Assembly: GCF_016745835.1 (NCBI RefSeq)
Contig: NZ_JAERVL010000007.1
Coordinates: 55,413 to 119,412, forward strand
Direction of reading: 5' to 3'
Length of the DNA: 64,000 nucleotides
DNA from: Caldalkalibacillus salinus
GTDB taxonomy: Bacteria > Bacillota > Bacilli > Caldalkalibacillales > JCM-10596
Under the pieces are notes generated by a model that saw nothing but the letters and a program-made list of their open reading frames with translations, was not told where the DNA came from and made no database searches. A program made the translations under genes and the position numbers. This document shows, piece after piece, positions 45,590-55,409 of the stretch (the stretch's first letter is position 1; each line of letters starts with the position of its first letter).

Positions 45590-46915
45590 TTAGTTGTTCA
45601 ACGCGTCGATGACTTTCCTTGCGTTAAGATATCCTCTTCCTTGGTCGTTAGGGGATAGACCCCTGTCATCTGTGGCGTTCAGCATGTGATACTTCACTTC
45701 ATTTGGTGTGAGGTTTGGATGCTTTTGAAGGAGCTGGGCCACAACGCCAGCGCAGATGGGTGTGGCCATAGACGTGCCTGAGAGTCGCATATACATCTCG
45801 TTGACACGGTTAGATTTTTGAGTTTTGTCAATCAGGGAGTAAGGCGCGTTTAGCGAAACGACATCAACCCCTGGTGCGAGTAGGTCCGGCTTCGTTAACC
45901 CATCAATCGTTGGACCACGACTGGAAAAAGAAGCAATGTCATCATCTTCCCTTACAATGGTATCTTGATCATCCATCGCCCCCACTGTTATCACTTTCGG
46001 GCTGATCCCAGGACTCGCGATGGTCTGTCTTTCAGGTCCACTATTTCCTGCTGCTACGACAACAACAATCCCTTCATCCCACGCTTGTTCTACCATTTGT
46101 ACAACAGGGTCTTCCTCTGCTGGTTGTTGCGCTTGACTCCCTAGAGACATAGATATAATGCGGATATTGTATCTCTCCTTGTGATCAATACACCATTGTA
46201 TACCATCCATGACAGTAGATAACGACCCTGAACCTAAGCGGTCCAATACTTTAACGCCTACAACGTTAGCCTCTGGGGCAGGACCCGCAATGCGACCTTG
46301 GGATAAATGACCGTTTCCGGCAGCATCACCTGCACAATGCGTGCCGTGGCCATTATCGTCATATGGGTCTTGACGATGGTTAACAAAGTCTTTGAATGCG
46401 ACGATACGGTTATGAGGCTCTGTAAGATCCTCATGTGGATGAACCCCTGTATCTACAATGGCGATGGTGACGTCTTTCCCCGTTAGTCCTTCTTCTTTTA
46501 ATAGGTCTGCATTAATGGCTGGCACACTGGTATCTAAACACGTTTGTACCCGTCTATCTAAATGAATCTTTTTAACATAGGGGCTCTGAGTCAGTAGCTC
46601 TTCAATCGCTGTAGCTGACAGTTCAGCTGAACAGCAGGACACTCGCGGAAAGTCTGAGTGCAAACGGCAACGGAAACGGTGATTAATCCGTTGCTTCAAA
46701 TCCTGTCTTCCGGCATGGAAGGCCGTTGGCGTATGAGCCATTTCAATGATGACCGGATATCTGCGCCATGTCTTGACTAAACGCTCTAGCTGTCTGTGTA
46801 GGAAACAAGGCACCCACTTAAATGGTTTATATTGCTGGACTAGCTGCTGACGCAATTCTGAATCCAGCTTCTTTGTGTACTGCCTCACAACTCCTAACAT
46901 TGAGAAACCTAACAT
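45590..46915 (-). CDS. aprX: AprX-like intracellular subtilisin (S8 peptidase)
   Basis: 441-residue serine protease. Triad: Asp in VDTGVHPHEDL, His in NGHGTHCAGD, Ser in GTSMATPICAG; AAGNSG holds the oxyanion Asn. About 130 residues precede the catalytic domain and no signal peptide is visible, as in Bacillus AprX (442 residues). The ATG at 46915 follows AAAGGAGGATTATC, preferred over one 13 codons upstream. Monocistronic. Confidence 0.9.
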   Translation of the reverse strand: MLGFSMLGVVRQYTKKLDSELRQQLVQQYKPFKWVPCFLHRQLERLVKTWRRYPVIIEMAHTPTAFHAGRQDLKQRINHRFRCRLHSDFPRVSCCSAELSATAIEELLTQSPYVKKIHLDRRVQTCLDTSVPAINADLLKEEGLTGKDVTIAIVDTGVHPHEDLTEPHNRIVAFKDFVNHRQDPYDDNGHGTHCAGDAAGNGHLSQGRIAGPAPEANVVGVKVLDRLGSGSLSTVMDGIQWCIDHKERYNIRIISMSLGSQAQQPAEEDPVVQMVEQAWDEGIVVVVAAGNSGPERQTIASPGISPKVITVGAMDDQDTIVREDDDIASFSSRGPTIDGLTKPDLLAPGVDVVSLNAPYSLIDKTQKSNRVNEMYMRLSGTSMATPICAGVVAQLLQKHPNLTPNEVKYHMLNATDDRGLSPNDQGRGYLNARKVIDALNN

Positions 46916-47031
46916 GATAATCCTCCTTTGGTAAATCAGAAGATACAGCATCATATGAGCTTGTTCACCAAAGGGAAACGGTGTTTGTCCACCTTTTAAA
47001 ACAATGTCTTAAGTTAAGGCTCATGTTATGA

Positions 47032-47076
47032 AAATATAAAAAGCTCAAGTGGAAAGCAGCTGATTCCACTTGAGCT
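47032..47076 (-). terminator. Terminator of the opuA operon
   Basis: On the minus strand AGCTCAAGTGGAA pairs perfectly with TTCCACTTGAGCT, followed by TTTTTATATTTTC. Confidence 0.9.
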
Positions 47077-47123
47077 AATGAATACTAGTCGCTTGAGTCT
47101 TGCCTGTTTATGCTTCGCTTGTC

Positions 47124-48038
47124 TTATTCAGCATTGACGCCATCTAACATGTCGTTAACAAGCTTTTCGTTATTCTCGATCCATTCACGTGCCACATCGT
47201 CAGGATCTTGATCTTCATCTTCGATTTTAACAATCATCTGTTCGATATCATCTACAGGTATTTGCCAGTTGCTGAGAAATTCAAACGCTTCTGGCGAATG
47301 CTCGCTAACCTCTTCATGGGTTATCACGTGTACTTCAGACTCCTCAAAATATTTTTTAGGATCTTCGAGAAGTTTGAGGTCCCAGTTCGCAAACATAGGG
47401 TGTGGGCGCCATCCTAGGAAAATGACCGGCTCCTCTTTATCGATAAGACGCTGCGCTTGCGTTAACATCCCTGGTTCACTAGAGGCTACATACTCTAGGT
47501 CAAGGCCATAACCCTCAATCATCTCTCTAGACGTCACTGTCATCCCTGCTCCTTCTTCAATGCCATACATCTTATGTTCAAATGGTTCTAAGTTTCCCGC
47601 AAGCTCCTCAATTGAATCATACTCAACATAGGTTGGTACAACCCATCCGAGCTCTCCGTCCGGGTAGCTCATAGAAGTTTGGACGATGGTGTCTCCATAC
47701 TCTTCTATATAATTGGCATGCATATTAGGTAGCCAAGCATCCATAAATATGTCGATATCACCATTAGATAGGGCTGCATAGACCATACCAGCATCTCCAT
47801 TTTGAAGGTTAACTTCATATCCCATATCCTCTAGTATATTCTTAGCGACGTATGTCGGTGGTACTGTGCTCGTCCATGGCGTGACACCAAATGTTAGTTC
47901 ACCCTTGGATTCTACTTCTCCTTCTGATGTACCTTCATTCTCCCCTTGATTGTCCGAATCGACTTGGGCACCTCCACAACCAGCTAAAACGAATGATAAA
48001 ATGAGTACAATAAACATACCTTGACGTAAAAATTTCAT
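47124..48038 (-). CDS. opuAC: Glycine betaine ABC transporter substrate-binding lipoprotein
   Basis: 304-residue lipoprotein with lipobox LAGC (lipidated Cys21). The mature part is an OpuAC/ProX-type binding protein with Trp residues that could cage a quaternary ammonium (TPWTSTVPP, DAWLPNMHANY, LGWRPHPMFANWDL). It captures glycine betaine or related compatible solutes. Last gene of opuAA-AB-AC, 62 bp after opuAB. Confidence 0.92.
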   Translation of the reverse strand: MKFLRQGMFIVLILSFVLAGCGGAQVDSDNQGENEGTSEGEVESKGELTFGVTPWTSTVPPTYVAKNILEDMGYEVNLQNGDAGMVYAALSNGDIDIFMDAWLPNMHANYIEEYGDTIVQTSMSYPDGELGWVVPTYVEYDSIEELAGNLEPFEHKMYGIEEGAGMTVTSREMIEGYGLDLEYVASSEPGMLTQAQRLIDKEEPVIFLGWRPHPMFANWDLKLLEDPKKYFEESEVHVITHEEVSEHSPEAFEFLSNWQIPVDDIEQMIVKIEDEDQDPDDVAREWIENNEKLVNDMLDGVNAE

Positions 48039-48100
48039 TAAATAAGAACACTCCTTAATGTATTTTTAAAAACATCACTAAACGTCTTTACTAATCTCAC

Positions 48101-48943
48101 TTACTTTTTGCCAATACCTTCGGTGATTCTATCTAATATAATCGCTAATACGACAATACCTAAACCACCTACAAGCCCAAGGCCAACATCTACTCTAGAA
48201 ATACCAGACATGACGATTGAGCCCAAACCGGGTGCCCCGATCATAGAAGCAATAACAGCCATAGACAGCGCTAACATGATCGTTTGGTTAATCCCAGCCA
48301 TAATAGTTGACGTCGCCATTGGTAACTGTACTTTGACCAACATCTGCATCGGTGTTGATCCAAAAGCTTTAGCGGCTTCAATAACATCCGTTGGCACTTG
48401 ACGAATCCCTAAGTTAGTCAGACGTACAGCTGGTGGTGTGGCAAAGATAAACGTCGCTACAACAGCGGGTACACCACCGATACCAAACAGTAATATCGTT
48501 GGGATAAGATACACAAAACTCGGTAGTGTCTGCATGAAATCTAGTATGGGCCTGACCACCCGATCAACTTGATTAGATCTGGCACTCAATATGCCCACAG
48601 GCAGACCTATAATAATCGCTAAAAATGTTGCTGTTAATACAATGGCGAGTGTTTGCATGCCTGCTGCCCATACATCTGTGTTAGATAAATCGACACTCCC
48701 AAGATAGAGTAAGCCTAAAAAGCTAAAAACCGCGACGCCCTTTCCTGCATATCGCCATGCTAAGAATACGATTAAAATGGTCATCACTTCTGGTGGCACC
48801 CACAGCAAAAGATCGGTTAAACTGTCAAGGAATAAGCCAATAATGTCCGCTAACGTATCAAACAGGGGACCAAACGTAGGTATAAACCATTCTTTGACGA
48901 ACGTGTTCGTCCATTCTTGTAATGGAAATGAGAAATAATTCAT
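48101..48943 (-). CDS. opuAB: Glycine betaine ABC transporter permease
   Basis: 280-residue permease with about seven hydrophobic segments and the coupling motif EAAKAFGSTPMQMLVKVQLPMA. It starts inside the opuAA stop (ATGA), so translation is coupled. It forms the channel of the OpuA osmoprotectant importer. Confidence 0.93.
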   Translation of the reverse strand: MNYFSFPLQEWTNTFVKEWFIPTFGPLFDTLADIIGLFLDSLTDLLLWVPPEVMTILIVFLAWRYAGKGVAVFSFLGLLYLGSVDLSNTDVWAAGMQTLAIVLTATFLAIIIGLPVGILSARSNQVDRVVRPILDFMQTLPSFVYLIPTILLFGIGGVPAVVATFIFATPPAVRLTNLGIRQVPTDVIEAAKAFGSTPMQMLVKVQLPMATSTIMAGINQTIMLALSMAVIASMIGAPGLGSIVMSGISRVDVGLGLVGGLGIVVLAIILDRITEGIGKK

Positions 48944-50166
48944 GCCTCATGCACCTCCTCTATATCGACAGAGGACGGTTCTTCGTCTTCCTCTTTTCCT
49001 AAAGCAAGACCTGAAAGAATAGACACACGAACAATAATACCTTTTAGTTTCTCTCCCTCAACAACGGCAATAGGATACTTTGTTTCAGCTGCGATTCCAA
49101 TCAGTTCATGTAAAGGTGTATCGGGGCTAGTTGTGGGATAATCATTAATAAGTAGATCTTCAACCCATCCACCCTCTTTTACAGCTTTAACAGCGGCATC
49201 TATAGTCAGAAGACCTTTGAGATTTTTCTCTTTATCTACGACAAAGATACTAGATAAGCCCTTCTCCTCCATTTTTCTAATCGCCACGCGCGGGCCGTCT
49301 TTCATAGTCGTTAATACGTCTGGACGTTTCATAATGTTTGAGGCAAGCAGCACCTTTGAACGGTCTACATCCTGTACAAATGTAGAAACGTACTCGTTTG
49401 CTGGTTCAGTGAGGATTTCTTCAGGTGTACCGATCTGTACGATTTTTCCGTCCTTCATCATGGCAATCCGATCACCAAGTTTTAAGGCTTCATCGAGATC
49501 GTGGGTAATAAATAGGATGGTTTTCTTCAAGGTGCTCTGAAGCTGGAGTAATTCATCTTGAATTTCTTTGCGGATTAATGGATCGAGCGCACTAAAGGCT
49601 TCATCCATCAAGAGGATATCGGCATCGTTCGCTAATGCCCGCGCTAAGCCTACCCGTTGTTGCATCCCACCACTTAATTGGTCAGGCTTGTTGTCCTCTT
49701 GACCCTTCAGACCCACAACTTCTAATGACTGTCTCGCTTTTTCTTCACGCTCTTCTTTATCGACGCCTTGGATCTCTAGACCATATTCGACGTTCTTGAG
49801 GACAGAGCGGTGAGGAAACAAGGCAAAACGTTGGAACACCATGCCTAGCTTCTTCCTTCGAGTGTTCATTAAATCAGTCTTATCCATGTTCACAATGTTC
49901 TCACCGTCGATATGTATCTCTCCGTTTGTAGGCTCAATAAGGCGATTAATGAGGCGTATAAGGGTCGATTTTCCACTACCGGATAGACCCATAATAACAA
50001 ACAATTCGCCTTCCTTCACATCAAAATTCGCCTGGTTGACACCTACAGTCATCCCTGTTTCTGCGAATATCTTCTCTTTAGACTCCCCTTTTTCTAAACG
50101 TTTGATGGCTTCTTTTGGTTTGGAGCCAAATATTTTGGTGACTCCTTTCACTTCAATCTTATTCAT
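48940..50166 (-). CDS. opuAA: Glycine betaine ABC transporter ATP-binding protein
   Basis: 408 residues. Walker A GLSGSGKST, signature LSGGMQQRVGLARAL, Walker B ILLMDEAFSALDP and ITHDLDEA. The C-terminus has two CBS domains (about 270-395), which in OpuA sense ionic strength. ATG at 50166 follows GAGGAGATT; an upstream in-frame start lacks one. First gene of the operon, divergent from a GbsR-like regulator. Confidence 0.94.
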   Translation of the reverse strand: MNKIEVKGVTKIFGSKPKEAIKRLEKGESKEKIFAETGMTVGVNQANFDVKEGELFVIMGLSGSGKSTLIRLINRLIEPTNGEIHIDGENIVNMDKTDLMNTRRKKLGMVFQRFALFPHRSVLKNVEYGLEIQGVDKEEREEKARQSLEVVGLKGQEDNKPDQLSGGMQQRVGLARALANDADILLMDEAFSALDPLIRKEIQDELLQLQSTLKKTILFITHDLDEALKLGDRIAMMKDGKIVQIGTPEEILTEPANEYVSTFVQDVDRSKVLLASNIMKRPDVLTTMKDGPRVAIRKMEEKGLSSIFVVDKEKNLKGLLTIDAAVKAVKEGGWVEDLLINDYPTTSPDTPLHELIGIAAETKYPIAVVEGEKLKGIIVRVSILSGLALGKEEDEEPSSVDIEEVHEA

Positions 50167-50262
50167 GGTAAATCTCCTCTCTTCTTTCACAAGCCCAATT
50201 ATATTAATAGATGTATGTATGACACAAAACGCATTTGTTGCGAAATACGTTCTTTATTGTTC

Positions 50263-50280
50263 GTACAGTATAATCTGTAC
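50263..50280. promoter_or_regulatory. Palindrome in the opuAA-gbsR intergenic region
   Basis: GTACAG-TATAAT-CTGTAC, a perfect 6-6-6 inverted repeat whose centre is a -10-like sequence. It is a candidate operator for the divergently encoded GbsR-like regulator on the opuA promoter. Confidence 0.5.
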
Positions 50281-50382
50281 AGACCAAACGAATTGATAAC
50301 GTACAATTCCGCGCAAATACTCTCTCGTTATATTAGATAACGTGCTTTACGAGTCAACACTTCTTTATATACAATGTGAGTT

Positions 50383-50403
50383 GTCAGCTAGGTCTAAGCT
50401 GAC
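50383..50403. promoter_or_regulatory. Inverted repeat before the GbsR-like gene
   Basis: GTCAGCT, seven bases, AGCTGAC, immediately before the ribosome site and just after a probable -10 (TACAAT 50370-50375). It could be an autoregulatory operator or an mRNA hairpin next to the ribosome site. Confidence 0.45.
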
Positions 50404-50419
50404 TTGGAGGTGTGATTGA

Positions 50420-50980
50420 TTGCAGGACAATCATGAATGGCTAGAGAGGAAACTAGATAAAGCACGTGGTCGTGTCATTGAATCTATTTCAAATAATATT
50501 GATTTATATGGCGTGACCCCTTCTATCGGGCGGCTTTATGCAACGATGTATTTTCAAGATCAACCGATGACACTCGATCATATGAAACAAGCGCTAGGCA
50601 TGAGCAAGACAAGCATGAGTACAGGGGTCAGAACGTTATCGGATTTGAAGATGGTAGAAAAGGTTTGGCAGAAAGGCGTTCGAAAGGATTTGTATCGAGT
50701 GGAAGAAGACTGGTATCAGTCACTCATAGATTATTTTTCTATCAAATGGCGTAAGAACATCGAGCTGAATGTTAAGGCGGCCAAAAAATCAAGAGCGGAA
50801 ATAAAAGAGCTGATTGAAAGCAATCTTTTAAATGATAAACTTAAAAAACAAGCCCAAGATGACCTACACAAAATTGAGTACGCGCTAGAATACTACGACT
50901 GGTTAGAGGATCTGGTGGCCTGCTTTGAGTCAGAAGACATTTATCAATTAGTACCTAAAAAACGAGCAACGGATGGTTAA
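50420..50980 (+). CDS. GbsR/OpcR-family transcriptional regulator
   Basis: 186-residue MarR-like winged-helix protein: GVTPSIGRLYATMYFQDQPMTLDHMKQALGMSKTSMSTGVRTLSDLKMVEKV, then a helical C-terminus. The family includes choline-sensing GbsR and OpcR repressors of osmoprotectant genes. Divergence from opuA makes control of betaine import its likely job. TTG start behind TTGGAGGTG. Its 3' end overlaps its terminator. Confidence 0.88.
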   Translation: MQDNHEWLERKLDKARGRVIESISNNIDLYGVTPSIGRLYATMYFQDQPMTLDHMKQALGMSKTSMSTGVRTLSDLKMVEKVWQKGVRKDLYRVEEDWYQSLIDYFSIKWRKNIELNVKAAKKSRAEIKELIESNLLNDKLKKQAQDDLHKIEYALEYYDWLEDLVACFESEDIYQLVPKKRATDG

Positions 50981-51007
50981 ACGACATCCGTTGCTACTAT
51001 TTTTAAG
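50965..51007 (+). terminator. Terminator of the GbsR-like gene
   Basis: AGCAACGGATG pairs perfectly with CATCCGTTGCT, followed by ACTATTTTT. The left arm lies within the last codons of the gene. Confidence 0.85.
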
Positions 51008-51103
51008 TTATCCACCACGATCCATATACCCGTTTCAATTTAAAGCGAAACATTCTTGAGAACTTGATTTTCGGCCGATGGGCATCGTTTACGTCTGGAC
51101 TTG

Positions 51104-51226
51104 TTATTGCTCCCCGAGGTAGGGTGCGAGTTTGTCCTGACAGACGCGTTCTAAGTAAGGTTTAAGTCGAGGGTGGAGGCAAAAGCAATAGTCTTCTCGC
51201 TCTTCCCCTTTTTGAAAAGCTTTAAT
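51104..51226 (-). other. 40-codon protein-like open stretch after ung
   Basis: Just after ung, in another frame, the minus strand reads through a stretch with protein-like composition: [37 protein letters not shown] and a TAA stop. There is no in-frame ATG, GTG or TTG; only ATT at 51226. It may be a gene remnant or a small gene with a rare start. No family recognised. Confidence 0.3.
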
Positions 51227-51890
51227 CTATACGCCAGTCGATCGGTTCCTGTCCACTTTCTTGAAGATAATGATTAACACGAGAGAATGGGCGACTGCCA
51301 AAAAACCCCCTGTTCGCCGAAAATGGACTCGGATGAGGAGATTCGATGATATCATGACGTTCAGTGTTAATGAACGCTTTTTTTTGCTGAGCATGACGTC
51401 CCCAAAGTATAAAGACGATCGGTTCGCTCCGGTCGCTAAGCGTTTCTATCACACGATTTGTAAACGTTTCCCATCCGATTCCTCTATGAGATTGAGGTTG
51501 CCCTTGTCGTACCGTTAAAACCGTATTCAATAAAAGTACGCCCTGCTGCGCCCAGGAGGTTAGGCAACCGTGCGCCGGTGTCTCTATGCCAAGGTCTGCT
51601 TGTAGTTCCTTATAAATGTTTTGTAAAGAAGGTGGCAAGGGTACATCCGGCTGTACAGAGAAGCTAAGACCGTGGGCTTGGCCTGGGCCATGATACGGGT
51701 CTTGTCCTAATATAACCACTTTAACCTTCTCATAAGGGGTATAGTGTAACGCATTGTAGATATCATACATGTCCGGGTAGACGGGATAAGACTGATACTC
51801 CTTTTTGAGAAACGCTCTCAGTTCTAGGTAGTAGGGCTTCTCAAACTCTCCTTGAAGCAAAGAAGCCCAGTCGTTTTTGAGAATGGGCAT
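51222..51890 (-). CDS. ung: Uracil-DNA glycosylase
   Basis: 222-residue family 1 glycosylase that removes uracil from [21 protein letters not shown] contains the catalytic Asp, LLLNTVLTV and [18 protein letters not shown] (catalytic His) complete the set. Length is normal (Bacillus 225). It stands alone on the minus strand. Confidence 0.96.
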   Translation of the reverse strand: MPILKNDWASLLQGEFEKPYYLELRAFLKKEYQSYPVYPDMYDIYNALHYTPYEKVKVVILGQDPYHGPGQAHGLSFSVQPDVPLPPSLQNIYKELQADLGIETPAHGCLTSWAQQGVLLLNTVLTVRQGQPQSHRGIGWETFTNRVIETLSDRSEPIVFILWGRHAQQKKAFINTERHDIIESPHPSPFSANRGFFGSRPFSRVNHYLQESGQEPIDWRID

Positions 51891-51985
51891 CTGAGATCAT
51901 CCTTTTATTTTTTATATATGTAACTCGCATGATTTTTTTTTGGTTCATTCTCTATTATTCTAGCACAAAATATTCAAGCGTGACA

Positions 51986-52025
51986 TAAAGAAAAGAAGCC
52001 TACGTCATGTTATACATAGGCTTCT
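51986..52025 (-). terminator. Terminator of the 5'-nucleotidase gene
   Basis: On the minus strand GAAGCCTA pairs with TAGGCTTC, followed by TTTTCTTT. Confidence 0.75.
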
Positions 52026-52053
52026 GAAAGGTATTTGATGTTCTAAAATAAGA

Positions 52054-54996
52054 TTAAGCCTGTAGCGCATCAATGAGGTCATTAATCGTTTGCACTAATT
52101 CCTCTTTATCTTCTCTAGATAGACCACGATTGTCTTTGGACTGTAAATCTTGCTTGATTTTTTCTAGTTGAGCCATCGCTTTGTTATTGTTTTCTTTATG
52201 CCACTCACGCGCTGCTTTTTCAATATGGCGCTGTAGAGATTTTTTGGCGCCCTTATTGCGATATGACACACGGTCGACCACTTCATATAGTGTCTCGAAT
52301 GTGGTTGTGTTTGGTTGATCTTCCTCTACAAATAATGTTATATCTCCCGTTCCCCGGGGCTTGAGCTGATAAGTGCCTTGGTACTGACTGGACACTCCAG
52401 TAACATTCACGATTTCACCATTCTTAAAGGTGAAATCCTCATAGGCTAATCCTGTACGATTATCCACTCTGACGAGAACGGATTCATCCTCCTGTGCAGC
52501 TACAAACTCAAATGTTCCGAAGTCGTTCACTTGTTGTAAATCGGTGATTTCCACTTCTGTAAGGCAGACTAACTCACCTTCATTTTCTTTTGTGATTTGA
52601 GCAGGTGTGACTTCAATAGGTGTTGGAAGTGTGTCTCCTTCCTCTAGAACGTCCACTTGAGATACGTTTGAAATCTGGAATTCACCTTGGTATTGTGACG
52701 TGGTCCCCGTGAGCTGTATACGGTCACCTTTTTGAACGTCATATGCGGACTGGTACACATACGTGCCTGCCGTCTCGTCTTGAAGGTAAAAACCTCGCGC
52801 TCCCCAAGCACCAGGGTCTGTCGTGACCACACCCGTTACGGTCACATCACGGTCAAAACCACCGTCTCTCGCCTCTCTTATCGTGACTTCAGGTGCCTCC
52901 TGTTCCTCTAAGGTAATACGCTCACCTTCGTGATAATCAATGGGACCATCATGCTGTTTGATGTATGCGACAGTGGCTTCCCATACCTTACCGTCGTCCG
53001 CGTCGCTAACTGCCTGGCCTAAATTGTAGAAATCCCTGCCATGCATGTAATCGTTGTATGCCACTGTATAGGTCTCATTCAGATCAAAATCAGAACCGTC
53101 TATCTGCTGGATATCCACAGCACCAAATGGCCCATCTTCTGCTTCATCGTCAGCGACAAGGGTGTAAGTCAATCCGGATACCTGTAAATCTACCCCCCGA
53201 TGATAGTTAGACTGACTGAGGATAACATCATAGATGCGCTGTCCTGTTGTTTCCACCACGACAATGTCATTTTTATACGGATCGAGGCTTTCGATTTGCT
53301 CGTCGGTAATGTCCCCAGCAGGAATCTCACCTAGCACAGAGGAGTTGTTAATCAGAGCCACGTCTACTTGTGTTTGATCACGTAATGCATCCGTATAAAG
53401 GTTGCCCAACCCAGCATCAGTTCGCGTTTTGTTCTGAGAATATAGCCCGTGCTCAGTCTCCCCAATAACTTCACCAGGAAAAGGTGCCTCCTCATCTACT
53501 TCAACACTGATTCTACCCTCCGTTTCATAGTCTAAATACTGACCACTGTCCGTCAGAAATTGAGCATAGCCAAGCATCGCATTGGTGACAAAACCTGCTC
53601 CTGCTTGCACCACTTCACCTTGGAAATCATAACCCGACCCACCAGAGCCGATATAATCTGTTACTGCCACAACGTAGGTTTCTTCCGGATCAATGGGCTC
53701 ATCATTCACGATTAACTCCGCGTCTAAATATTCTCCGGTCGCATTCGTTATTATTTTATATTCCAAACCAGACGTTTGGAGGTCAATTTGATTACGTCGC
53801 TCATAAGAGTACTGAATGACGTCTCGTATCGCTTGGCCCGTCATACGGATCTCCATTATTTCATTCGCAAATGGTTCCACAGTATAAATATCACGTGCGG
53901 TGACTTCACCCGGGTCAATACTAGCTCGAATGCCTCCGTTGTTTGTTAAGGCAATATCCGCTTGAATATATTCTCGCATCGCATCCGTCCAGAAATTACC
54001 GAGAGGCACGTCCCTTACAGTACGGCCTTCGCGTGTAAGACCGGTGTGACTATAACCGATGACTTGACCTAACATTTCCTCGGCTTCTTCATAGTAAGCA
54101 TCGACTTTAGCTTGTATCGCTTCATCCACGTCTGTTAGTTCGTCTACCGGCTGTACAAAACCAGTGACATCAATATCCCCAGTGTCTACATTTACGTTAA
54201 ACGACAAGTGACCAACGTGACTGGCATTGGCCCCCGCTTGGGCGATTGGTGTACCATTAACAACGGCTGGTTGGGTTAACAAGGTGTGGGAATGACCACC
54301 AATAATCGCATCAAAGAAGGTCACTTCCTCAGCTAATTGACGATCAAGGTGATAACCATTGTGAGATAAGGCAATGAACACGTCCACTTCGTCACGTAAG
54401 TATTCATACTGCTTAGCCGTTTCAATCGGATCATCAAACGCTATGCCTTCAATATTGGCCGGTGCTGTAGACGGTGGTGTTTCTGTGAGCCCGAGTACAC
54501 CCACACTGAGTCCATTGACATCATAGATCTCAAATGGCTCTGGTTGTTCGATCGGATGCTCCTCGTTTACGATTCTAGTGTTTGCACTGAGCCAATCGAA
54601 GTTAGACTCCTCCATTCTAGCTTGGAAGTGTTCAGGCCCATAATCAAATTCATGGTTACCAATGGTCAATGTTTGTAATCCCATATCGTTCAGTAAGTCA
54701 ACAATCGGTTGACCATGCTGCAAATCAACAACGGGATTACCACTAAAAATATCACCCGCATCTAAGTAAAGATAATGCGATGATTCACGCTGTACATACT
54801 GTAAATACGCTGCAATTTTACCAAAATCTTCAATTTGGGCGTGGATGTCATTCGTATGTACGACTGTAAGTGTGACTGTGTCGTTGTCTTGAGCGAAAGC
54901 AGGCGATCCTGCTGTACCAACAAATAAAGACGATACGACTAAAGCAAAAATAACGACGATCGATATCGCTTTCTTGCCATACACGTTCATCAGCAT
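52054..54996 (-). CDS. Secreted multidomain 5'-nucleotidase/metallophosphatase
   Basis: 980 residues with a signal peptide (about 1-35, ending AFA). The metallophosphatase domain (about 42-275) has HTNDIHAQ, DAGDIFSG, GNHEFDYG and GGHSH. A 5'-nucleotidase C-terminal domain (about 310-480, NGGIRASIDPGEVT) is followed by a second copy without its own phosphatase domain (about 500-680, INNSSVLGEIPAGDIT). Two OB-like modules (about 695-890, each with a SQYQG motif) and a charged helical tail follow. No LPXTG. It probably dephosphorylates extracellular nucleotides. ATG 54996 follows GGGGAGG. Confidence 0.9.
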   Translation of the reverse strand: MLMNVYGKKAISIVVIFALVVSSLFVGTAGSPAFAQDNDTVTLTVVHTNDIHAQIEDFGKIAAYLQYVQRESSHYLYLDAGDIFSGNPVVDLQHGQPIVDLLNDMGLQTLTIGNHEFDYGPEHFQARMEESNFDWLSANTRIVNEEHPIEQPEPFEIYDVNGLSVGVLGLTETPPSTAPANIEGIAFDDPIETAKQYEYLRDEVDVFIALSHNGYHLDRQLAEEVTFFDAIIGGHSHTLLTQPAVVNGTPIAQAGANASHVGHLSFNVNVDTGDIDVTGFVQPVDELTDVDEAIQAKVDAYYEEAEEMLGQVIGYSHTGLTREGRTVRDVPLGNFWTDAMREYIQADIALTNNGGIRASIDPGEVTARDIYTVEPFANEIMEIRMTGQAIRDVIQYSYERRNQIDLQTSGLEYKIITNATGEYLDAELIVNDEPIDPEETYVVAVTDYIGSGGSGYDFQGEVVQAGAGFVTNAMLGYAQFLTDSGQYLDYETEGRISVEVDEEAPFPGEVIGETEHGLYSQNKTRTDAGLGNLYTDALRDQTQVDVALINNSSVLGEIPAGDITDEQIESLDPYKNDIVVVETTGQRIYDVILSQSNYHRGVDLQVSGLTYTLVADDEAEDGPFGAVDIQQIDGSDFDLNETYTVAYNDYMHGRDFYNLGQAVSDADDGKVWEATVAYIKQHDGPIDYHEGERITLEEQEAPEVTIREARDGGFDRDVTVTGVVTTDPGAWGARGFYLQDETAGTYVYQSAYDVQKGDRIQLTGTTSQYQGEFQISNVSQVDVLEEGDTLPTPIEVTPAQITKENEGELVCLTEVEITDLQQVNDFGTFEFVAAQEDESVLVRVDNRTGLAYEDFTFKNGEIVNVTGVSSQYQGTYQLKPRGTGDITLFVEEDQPNTTTFETLYEVVDRVSYRNKGAKKSLQRHIEKAAREWHKENNNKAMAQLEKIKQDLQSKDNRGLSREDKEELVQTINDLIDALQA

Positions 54997-55201
54997 CTCA
55001 TAAGCCTCCCCATTCATGTTTTCCTTACAAAGACATTATAACGTAAAATTATTAATTTTTCGTAAATAGTTTTAAAAATATCGGCTACTCTGTCTTGCTT
55101 TCCATCATATTGTATAATGTCAATGAGTCTTTTCACATGAAGGCATTCCGACTTAATTGTTATATTCGTTTGTCGCTTATTTTTTTACGAGGAGGGGTCA
55201 C

Positions 55202-55399
55202 ATGATTGTAACAGTAAATGACATAGAAGTAAGGCTATTTCGAGGGGCCACTTTAAAGCATGCACTACTCAAAGCGGATGACACTTTATATCATCAGGTT
55301 CAAAGAGGAGAGGCTCAGATCCAAGATTACGAAGGCAACCTTGTCGGTATTAATGGTGCAGTGGCCAATGGCTGGCGTTACCAAGTGGTGAAAAGATAG
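55202..55399 (+). CDS. Small protein of unknown function
   Basis: 65 residues (MIVTVNDIEVRLFRGATLKHALL..., ending NGAVANGWRYQVVKR). The ATG at 55202 has a strong GAGGAGGGG site, supporting a real gene. The pattern of beta strands and the DYEGNLVGINGAV stretch hint at a small beta-grasp fold. Divergent from the 5'-nucleotidase gene and convergent with cydB. Function unknown. Confidence 0.7.
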   Translation: MIVTVNDIEVRLFRGATLKHALLKADDTLYHQVQRGEAQIQDYEGNLVGINGAVANGWRYQVVKR

Positions 55400-55409
55400 A
55401 TAGTACGGC

